Positions 56,690 through 64,000 of a DNA stretch of 64,000 bases are shown here, in pieces. A model generated the notes under the pieces. It was not told the origin of the DNA, did no database searches, and worked only from the letters and a program-made list of their open reading frames with translations. The DNA comes from Siphonodentalium dalli (taxonomy: Eukaryota > Mollusca > Scaphopoda > Gadilida > Siphonodentaliidae): positions 11,247,710 to 11,311,709 of the forward strand of contig CP136062.1 in assembly GCA_032622095.1 (NCBI GenBank). Reading direction: 5' to 3'. Made by a program: the position numbers and the translations under genes. Within the stretch, counting starts at the first letter, position 1. Each line of letters starts with the position of its first letter.

Positions 56690-57570
56690 AGAAAAATTTG
56701 AATTTTACGAAATTTCACGTCTCACCATGATAAGTTGTTATTTCCATATTTTCTTATTTTCAAATGAAAATGACCACATTTTGGACAGATTTAAAGAAGA
56801 AACGCATGGATTCGCCTGTAGATAGTAAAGAAAGTGATAAATCTGGTAATTTTCCATGGATGTCAGGTACCATTAGGGGGTCAGGGGGTCTAAAGCCCCC
56901 CTCCCCACAATTTTGAGGAGTGTTAGCCCCCCCCCCATTGGGAAAATGTGTCATTTGACCCAATTAAGCTTTTCCGGCACCCAGTAGCCTATCTGGGACC
57001 GTAGCCCCACCCCAAGTTGGGGGGGGGGGGGTGATGGCATCACCACTAGAGTTACTGTCGTGCAAAACTGTCATGGCAGCTTTGTTAAACAGACAGTATG
57101 CCCTGCCATCTGGAAAAATTTCATGCCTGAGGCTGTGTCTGATGTTGTATCATAATGTTTCGATATTTAAAATGACTTATGGTTGCTTTACATTGCTATT
57201 AAAATATATATATTTTTTTTTTCTGTTAATTTTGGTAAATATTTATTATAAATTGCTAAATTCTGCACGAAAAGGGTTTAAAATTGGACAATATATCCCT
57301 CTCAAAATGTATATTAACATTTCCTCTTCAATTTAGTAATATTATGGTATATAAGGACATACTTCAGTTATACAAGATGCATTAGCTAGTAAAATTGAAA
57401 AAAAAGCTTCTTTTTTTTGCTTTATTTTGAGGATTGACACTAATTTTCAGGATGCCTCATATTGGAAAAATAAACCACTACTGCTCGATATAATCCATTT
57501 TTGATTTCAGTAAGGTCTATATTTTGATAAAATACTATAAGAAACGCTGTTATTCACACATATACATATA
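56690..57570. other. Unrecognised spacer between the two M2 copies
   Basis: It contains a run of C (56930-56938) and of G (57020-57031) flanked by related phrases (GTAGCCCCACCCC, GTTAGCCCC). Nothing else was recognised. Confidence 0.5.
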
Positions 57571-58036
57571 TATAGGAATCAGGGAGCTAAATGTGTTCTA
57601 GAGTCGGGGAGCGAGTACACCGTGGAACCCTAAAGGTGAAGGTAACTGAAGAATGACCTTCACCTGATACATGCGACACGTTATTAAAGGATGACATCGC
57701 GTTTATTTGATTTGTACATAATATCTAAATAATTTAAACTGGTGAATGAATGGGGGAACGGATTTTTGTGAGCGGGAAATGTATTTAACTAGCTGTTGTA
57801 GATCTGGGTTTTTCCAGATCAAATTTGGCTGTGAGATAGACCTGTCGTACACTTGGGGATTTATTTTAAAAAGTAAACACATGACCTATGATTTTTCTTG
57901 CATTTTCGTGATCAACTGGTGTCAATCTAGCTGGGTAAACATCACTGGTATGGCCTGCAGGCTTCAATTCAGCGAATTTGGCCGAAACGTTAACACTGTC
58001 GCCTATGGGAAACCATTTAGTTCCGTGATTCCTATA
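57571..58036 (+). mobile_element. 466-bp MITE, family M2, copy 2 (apparently identical to copy 1)
   Basis: Same length and, as far as I can compare by eye, the same sequence as 56224-56689. It lies in the same orientation, next to a TATACATATATATA run. Flanks differ from those of copy 1, so this is an independent insertion or a very recent event, not a long segmental duplication. Confidence 0.9.
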
Positions 58037-58044
58037 CAGGTACC

Positions 58045-58775
58045 GGTACTGCTCTTTAGCACTGAGGGCTAAAGAACGTTATACCTCTCTCTAGCGATGA
58101 GGGCTAAAAACTAGTAAAGAGCAATACTGATTATAACCGTATAACGTTATACATTGGCGCAATGCGCAGAATATCTTGGCAACACACATGATGCTCGTCC
58201 AACATGGACCGCTCTTTAGCGCTGAGGGCTAAAGAATGGCACACCGCTCATTAGCTATGAGGGCTAAAAAGCGTTATGAATTATAACATTATACGTTTGG
58301 CACAATAAGCAAAATATCTTGGCAACACACATGCCGCTCATCCAACATGTACCGCTCTTTAGCACTGAGCGCTAAAGAACGGCACACCGCTCTTTAGCGA
58401 TAAGGACTAAAGAGCGGTATGGATTATAACGTTGTGTGTTGGCGCAATGCGCAAAATATTTTGGCAACGCACGTGCTGCTCATCCAACATGACCGCTCTT
58501 TAACACCTACTGCTAAAGAGCAGTATACCGATCTTTAGCACCAAACGCTAAAGAGCAGTATGCCGTTCATTAGCGTATCAGGCCCATATACATGTAGCTA
58601 AGGCATGGTATACTGCCTTTTAGCATTTGCCACTAAAGAGCAGTACCGGTATACTGTTCTTTAGCACCAAACGCTAAAAGAGCGGCATACTGTTAATTTA
58701 ATAGCGTATCAGGACCACATAGCTAAAGCGTGGTATACCACTCATTAGCATTTGGTACTAAAGAGATGTACATGT
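58045..58775 (+). repeat. Array of short hairpins built on CTCTTTAGC / GCTAAAGAG
   Basis: About ten hairpins of the type CCGCTCTTTAGC-x(7-10)-GCTAAAGAGCGG. The first three ~145-160-bp units (from 58045, 58209 and 58350) each contain two hairpins, then GGCGCAATGCGCA, then ATATCTTGGCAACACACATG and CATCCAACATG. From about 58491 the pattern switches to units with TAGCGTATCAGG.CC and TAGCATTTG. The loops vary more than the stems. Confidence 0.9.
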
Positions 58776-58799
58776 AGTTTAATACCCCATAATCTATTG

Positions 58800-59540
58800 G
58801 GACATCCTTGGCACAACAATAGTTGTCCCCAAAATATTCTCAGACATGCCCCTGCTGTCATGCTTACCTAAGAATATTCCTTTGCACATCCTTTACATGT
58901 ACATACCTGTATGTGGGATTATAACATGTCATTTTTTTAAATTAGATTTACCCGGTATAACATTTAAGTTAACATATAAACTAGTTTTGCTCAAAGCCTG
59001 CAATACTCATGAATGGTATTAATTTTCCAGTCCTCGAAATTGGCCATGGAAATAAGCAATGCCGTGGGAAATGCCATTGCCAAATTGTTAAATCTAATGC
59101 CACAGCATTAAATTAGCTGGAACTTTTTCCTAATTTCAAGGGCTGATTTGAAGTGCGCTAATTTAAAACTGACTGAATAATAGTACAATTTAAAGAATTA
59201 GGCACACACTGGTGGGAATAAAGTGGTTTAATTATCACATAATTAACCCACACAACCAACTTCATTATTATTGGTGAAGACACACGTGTAATATTAACGC
59301 GTGCGATGTATCATGACATCATGCCATTATTTAATGACTTGCGATCGCTGAAGTTTATGAGGCCAAAACAAAATGCATGCGTGTTTCCCATAACCCGACC
59401 GACAGTCTTCAAACCCCCGACCCAAGTTCATTTTATTGGTTTTAAATAAAATAAAAGTGTCAATGACACTGTAGCTCAACTTATGTAGGGGAATAATTTA
59501 ATGGTTGACAGTAAATGGAGGAATAGGAAAGGTGCTACTT
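58800..59540. other. No recognisable feature
   Basis: AT-rich. No coding signature. Confidence 0.4.
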
Positions 59541-59559
59541 GAAATGTCTAACCTGCATC

Positions 59560-61165
59560 GAAGGATTTAGTGATGCAAAGAGTAAAATACAAGATGGCTG
59601 CTGGCGGCCATGTTTTTTGGCCAATTGACCCCAAAAAAAGGACTCGTTCCCATCTACGTGTCATTGTTAACATCCATGACAAATTTTATGAAGATCTGAC
59701 CAAAGCTACGACCTACATATGTCATGATCAGACGAACAGTACGACCTGTAGACCGCGCCAATGGATTGAATTTTGAAATCCAAGATGGCCACTGGCAGCA
59801 TTGTTTTTCTGCCGAATGACCCCAAAATTACTCGTTCCCATCTACATGTCAATGTCAACATTCAAGACAAATTTAAATAGATCAGACCAAAGGTATGACC
59901 TGTAGTCCGCATGAAAGGATTTAGTCATGCAAATAGTAAAATCCAAGATGGCTGCTGGCGGCAATGTTTTTTGACAGAATGACCCCTAAACGACTTGTTC
60001 CCATCTACATGTCATTGTTATCATCCATGACAAATTTCATGATCATCTGACCAAAGCTACGACCTGTAGCCCGCACCAAAGGATTTAGTCATGCAAAGAG
60101 TAAAATCAAAGATAGCTGCTGGCGGCCATGTTTTTTGGCCGAACGACCCGAAAATCACTCGTTTCCGTCATTATTAACATCCATAACAAAATTCATGATG
60201 ATCAGACCTGTAGCCCGCGCCAATGGATTGAATCTTGAAATCCAATATGGCTACCAGCGGCCATGTTTTTTGGCCGAATGACCCCAAAATGACTCATTCC
60301 AATTTACATGTCAATGTCAACATTCATGACAAATTTCATAAAGATTAGACCAAGGTACAATCTGTAGCCCGCGCCAAAGGATTTAGTCATGCAAAGAGTA
60401 AAATTCAAGATGGCTGCTGGCGGCCATGTTTTTTGGCCGAACACCTCCAAAATCAGTCGTTTCCATCTACATGCCAGTGTTAATATCCATGACAAATTTC
60501 ATAAACTTCCAACCAACGCAACAACCTGTAGCCCGCACCAAAGGATTTAGTCATGCAAAGAGTAAAATCCAAGATGGCTGCTGGCAGCCATGTTTTTTGG
60601 CCGAACGACCTCAAAATCACTCGTTCCCATCTACATGTCATTATTAACATCCATGACAAATTTCATGATGATCAGACGAACAGTACGACCTGTAGCCAAC
60701 GCCAATGGATTGAAACTTGAAATCCAAGATGGCTGCCAGCGGCCATGTTTTTTGGCCGAATGACCCCAAAATGACTCATTCCCATCTATATGTCAATGTC
60801 AACATTCATGACAAATTTCATGACGTTCCGATCAAAGATACGAGCTGTAGCCCGCGCCAAAGGATTTAGTCATGCAAAGAATACAATCCAAGATGGCTGC
60901 TGGCGGCCATGTGTTTTGGCCGAACGACCCCAAAATGACTCGTTCCCATCTACATGTCAATATTAACATCCATGACAAATTTCATGATGATCAGACGAAC
61001 AGTACTACCTGTGGACCGCGCCAATGGATTTAATTTTGAAATCTAAGATGGCCACCAGCGGCCATGTTTTTTGGCCGAATGACTCCACAGTGATTCGTTC
61101 CCATCTACATGTCAATGTCAACATTCATGACAAATTTCATAAAGATTAGACCAAAGGTATTTTAT
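59560..61165 (+). repeat. Tandem array, ~160-bp unit, ten copies of two types
   Basis: Each unit carries AAGATGGC(T/C)GC, GCGGCCATGTTTTTTGGCCGAA, GACCCCAAAAT.ACTCGTT, CCATCTACATGTCA and CATGACAAATTTCAT. Type A starts AAAGGATTTAGTCATGCAAA; type B starts CCAATGGATTGAA.(C/T)TTGAAATC. The order by position is A (59590), B (59785), A (59946), A (60110), B (60245), A (60409), A (60571), B (60727), A (60891), B (61045). Several frames stay open only because of the repetition. Confidence 0.92.
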
Positions 61166-61169
61166 CTGA

Positions 61170-61880
61170 TTCACCTCGCGAGATAAATGATATCTTTGAT
61201 ATATTTATATATTTTTCGCAAAGCCACATCGTCACTCTTCAAACAGAAAGTCAAATTACGACCAGACGCAATACAGGAAGATTACAGGTTATTGTCCCCT
61301 TCGCTGACAGGAAGCACGTGTTGATATGGACTATTGTTGAGTGTACATGTATTTGAGCATAAAAAGCTGTGACTATAAGACATGCGCAGTAGGAAGCTAC
61401 AGCAGCCAGGGAAATGAATGGCGGCTATCACTAAAGTAAACAATGTACCCCGACTCTTGATAACATTTCTTATCGTGGAGATATTTTTTTTAATACTGCT
61501 CACTGGGGACACAAAATTGTCATTCCCATTTTGTTGGCATCAAACCAGCTGATTAAACTAGATATTTTATATCTACGATATATTTACTGTTTGGTAAATA
61601 ATTAAACTTATTTAGTAAAAATATATATAATTATATCTTGTTTCCATATATCAGTTTTATCACCAATTTGTTGGTTGCTCGGGTCATTGTATTGTGTTTG
61701 ATGGTGATTAGGCATGGCCCACACGAGACTATACAAATAAATGGAAAAATAAAATAAAATGAAAAGCCTACCACCCGCCCCTATTTTTTATGTTTGATAT
61801 GGGAAACATGCATTCATTTTGTTTTGGCCTGTTTGCTGTAAAATTGTATTCGATGAATACGTCGCGTTTATTTGATCATA
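61170..61880. other. No recognisable feature
   Basis: Unremarkable, AT-rich. Confidence 0.4.
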
Positions 61881-61889
61881 CCCGGTATG

Positions 61890-62022
61890 ATGAAAGATTT
61901 ATCAAACTCGTTCTATTTTATACGTAATTTATCAACCTCGTCCACTGAATTCTATTTGAGCCTCAGTAAACCTCGGCTCAAATCTAATTTAGTGAACTTG
62001 GTTCATAAATTTTGTATAAAAT
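61890..62022. repeat. ~130-bp imperfect inverted repeat
   Basis: TATTTTATACGTAATTTATC...ATAAATTTTGTATAAAATA, with inner CACTGAATTCTATTTGAGCC and GGCTCAAATCTAATTTAGTG. The loop is ~12 bases. Confidence 0.8.
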
Positions 62023-62423
62023 AGAAACTCATGTGATATCATCTACTTGTATACTAATCATATGTAACATACTCTCAGGTGCCAATAATCATGAGTGCCT
62101 GATAATCGTGATTGCAGGGATTTAGGCTGAATTTGATAATAGTGATGGCAATTTTCAATTTTTGCTCTATGTCTCAAAGCCAAATAATAGCTATTGTTGG
62201 AAATTCTCTCCAAAATTAATAGAGTACGAGGTAACTCCAACTTTTTAAAGTCAGCAGCCTATCGATGGTCATTGATGTCATTTCAGATTTACTTATATAT
62301 GGCCGTGGATAAAGAACGGTAAACATGTATTAATATTTCTCAACACCACATAAGTGTTGTTCCTACTTGTTACAAATTGAACCCTACAAGTCGTGGATAA
62401 AAACTGAAACAATAAAATTTCAT

Positions 62424-62518
62424 AATTATACCAGTTGTTGATCAATATCCATGAGAATATATATACACTAAGCCTAAATGTATAAATTCCCAGGGATATT
62501 GATCAACAACCGGTATAA
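62424..62518. repeat. ~95-bp hairpin
   Basis: ATACCAGTTGTTGATCAATA...TATTGATCAACAACCGGTAT. Stem ~25 bp, loop ~45 bases. AATAAAATTTC lies immediately outside on both sides. Confidence 0.85.
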
Positions 62519-62807
62519 ATAATAAAATTTCAATTAATTATTTTGTTATAAAGAGTTAATTTGGACTTTGACATTTGTTATAGAATTAATTTGGACGTGC
62601 AAAATTTGGGCATACATGTATTTCAGGTACATTATATATGTCCTGGATATGCGTGACAAGTATAAAGATATAATTCTACCTGTTCCATCTCACAAGCCTT
62701 GAGGAGAACACTCTAGAGAACAGAAAGTATCAACCAGACGCTGTTTCATGCAAACGCTCATATGTGTTATCTAATTATGAGAACCAGTTATTTTGTTGTG
62801 TTCAGTT

Positions 62808-63025
62808 TAGAGGAATCACTGAACAAAATGGTTTTCCATAGCGATAGTGTTAACGTTTCGACCGAATTCTCTGAATTTAAGCCTACAGGCTATTCCATTG
62901 ATGTTTACCCAGCTAAATTGACACTAGTTGATCACAAACGTGCAAGAAAAATCAAAGGTTATGTCTTTACTTTTTTTAATAAATCCACACTGAATTGTGT
63001 GTACTCGATGACCCGTCCACGCTGT
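62808..63025 (-). mobile_element. Diverged M2 MITE fragment (reverse orientation)
   Basis: The segment from TTTAGAGGAATCACTG matches the complement of the right half of M2, including GTGTTAACGTTTCG, GATGTTTACCCAGCTA and GTTGATCAC. It is homologous to the inside edge of M2 and breaks off where the 180-bp array begins. The 113-codon frame here (62762-63103) is a by-product. Confidence 0.8.
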
Positions 63026-63026
63026 A

Positions 63027-63570
63027 AATTTATTATCGAAAACAAATTCAATTTCTTCCATCTAAAACATATTTACTTTACGCGCTGGACTCTGTCATTT
63101 TAATAATATATAAGTATTACACACAGACATCAAGTCACTGCTCAAAATTTTGAAAAATGACAGCTTTATCGACATAAATCGATTTTAATGGGAAATCCTG
63201 TGTTAAAATAACTTAAATTTTATCATCGAAAAAAATTCATTTCTTCCATCTAAAAATAATTACGTGCTGTACCCTATCATGTTAGGAATGTATAAGTATT
63301 ACACACAGACACACGAAGTCTCAGCTCAAAATTTTGAAAAATGACAGTTTTATCGACATAAATCGATTTTAATGGCAAATGCCATGTTAAATGTTATCAT
63401 CGAAGAAAAATCATTTCTTCCATCAAAAGCATAATTACGTACTGTACCCTGTCATTTTAGGAATATATAAGTATCCCACGCAGAAACACCAACTCTCAGC
63501 TTAAAATTTTGAAAAATAAGAGATTTATCGACATAAATCGATTTGTATGGCAGATCCCATGTTAAATAAA
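63027..63570 (+). repeat. Tandem array, ~165-bp unit, three copies
   Basis: TTATC(A)TCGAAAAA..ATT.ATTTCTTCCATC, then TATAAGTATTACACACAGAC, TCAAAATTTTGAAAAATGAC and ATCGACATAAATCGATTTTA recurs with starts near 63031, 63220 and 63393. The palindrome ATCGACATAAATCGAT is present in each. Confidence 0.88.
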
Positions 63571-63681
63571 TTTTAGGGCCCTGCAAATGTTTTCTGAGCT
63601 GTTCCATATTGGGCACCAGAGTCCATATTTGACCGGTTCTACCTGATAATTGTGCGACAGTACAGTCTGGTTACTTTATAC

Positions 63682-63920
63682 GTCAACATTGGTCATTATC
63701 ACCCGACAAATTTATTTTGGTCTATCGTATCAACCCCTATTTTCCCCTGCGTAGCCTGACTAAGTGTCAACATTGGTCTTTATCGCTCCACTAATTTGTA
63801 TCGTTTCATCGGTATGAATTCCATATCCAATTATCCACATATAACCAACCCAACCTCTAATCCCGGTCCAATTTATTAATTTTTTTCATCGCTATAGTTA
63901 CGTTACATAATATTTTATCA
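63682..63920 (+). repeat. Dispersed repeat R3, copy 2 with partial tandem
   Basis: GTCAACATTGGTC.TTATC occurs at 63682 and 63770. The second continues like 42262-42402. Confidence 0.65.
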
Positions 63921-64000
63921 CGTGATACTTGTACTTATATGTTTATGGTATTACTATATTATACCGTATATGTATATCAATTGCTATTCCTTTCTATATA

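Noticed and set aside
56399-56701. 100-codon frame duplicated at 57746-58072
   Set aside because: It is contained in two identical MITE copies; the diverged third copy (62.8 kb) does not preserve it.
62762-63103. 113-codon frame that looks protein-like
   Set aside because: It covers a reversed, diverged MITE fragment and the start of a tandem array; differences from the other MITE copies are mostly amino-acid-changing and include an indel.

Overview
The window is AT-rich, repeat-dense animal nuclear DNA. It has no intact host gene that I can recognise. The evidence is a non-LTR retrotransposon with separate ORF1 and endonuclease/RT ORF2, Helitron-type ends, piggyBac-, Tc1/mariner- and Harbinger-like non-autonomous elements, long satellites, and two dead glycosyltransferase genes of animal type (GT31 and GT92). 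The mixture fits a marine invertebrate, perhaps a lophotrochozoan such as a mollusc. That is an inference; nothing here fixes the species.

Layout. 1-105 is a fragment of a tandem repeat seen again at 26.5 kb. About 106-6716 is a nearly full-length LINE on the + strand: 5' UTR, ORF1 (one in-frame stop and one frameshift), ORF2 (AP-like endonuclease plus reverse transcriptase, with a frameshift near its C-terminal zinc-knuckle-like domain), and an AT-rich 3' end. It abuts a copy of repeat R1. 9.8-10.5 kb holds a beta-1,3-galactosyltransferase (GT31) pseudogene. 14.2-16.6 kb is a ~240-bp satellite. 18.6-25.2 kb is a duplicated ~1.6-kb repeat (R1), one copy of which is split by a 3,002-bp element with ~540-bp inverted terminal repeats flanked by TAA. 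The second R1 copy shows the empty site. 25.2-29.4 kb holds two further tandem families (~250 bp and ~549 bp). 29.6-30.5 kb holds a GT92 (DUF23) pseudogene with its exon start duplicated downstream. 30.7-37.4 kb is rich in palindromic MITE-like hairpins, a small retroposed LINE tail with 11-bp target duplications, and a TTAA-flanked piggyBac-type MITE. 38.6-42.0 kb is a ~37-bp minisatellite that ends exactly in a Helitron-type 3' hairpin plus CTAG. 42.5-43.0 kb holds three tandem palindromic MITEs. 44.7-47.9 kb holds several short non-autonomous Helitron-like elements, two of them abutting to the base, and a 670-bp foldback. 48-56 kb is mostly unrecognised with a few dispersed repeats and one tRNA-like (possible SINE) segment. 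56.2-58.0 kb holds two apparently identical 466-bp MITE copies. 58.0-58.8 kb is an array of short hairpins, 59.5-61.2 kb a ~160-bp tandem array, and 62.8-63.6 kb a diverged MITE copy followed by a ~180-bp array.

The genes do not form a pathway. The window is best read as a layered record of transposition: LINE retrotransposition, rolling-circle elements carrying minisatellites, and cut-and-paste MITEs landing in older repeats, with two glycosyltransferase remnants between them. All boundaries and homologies were judged by eye from the sequence alone.
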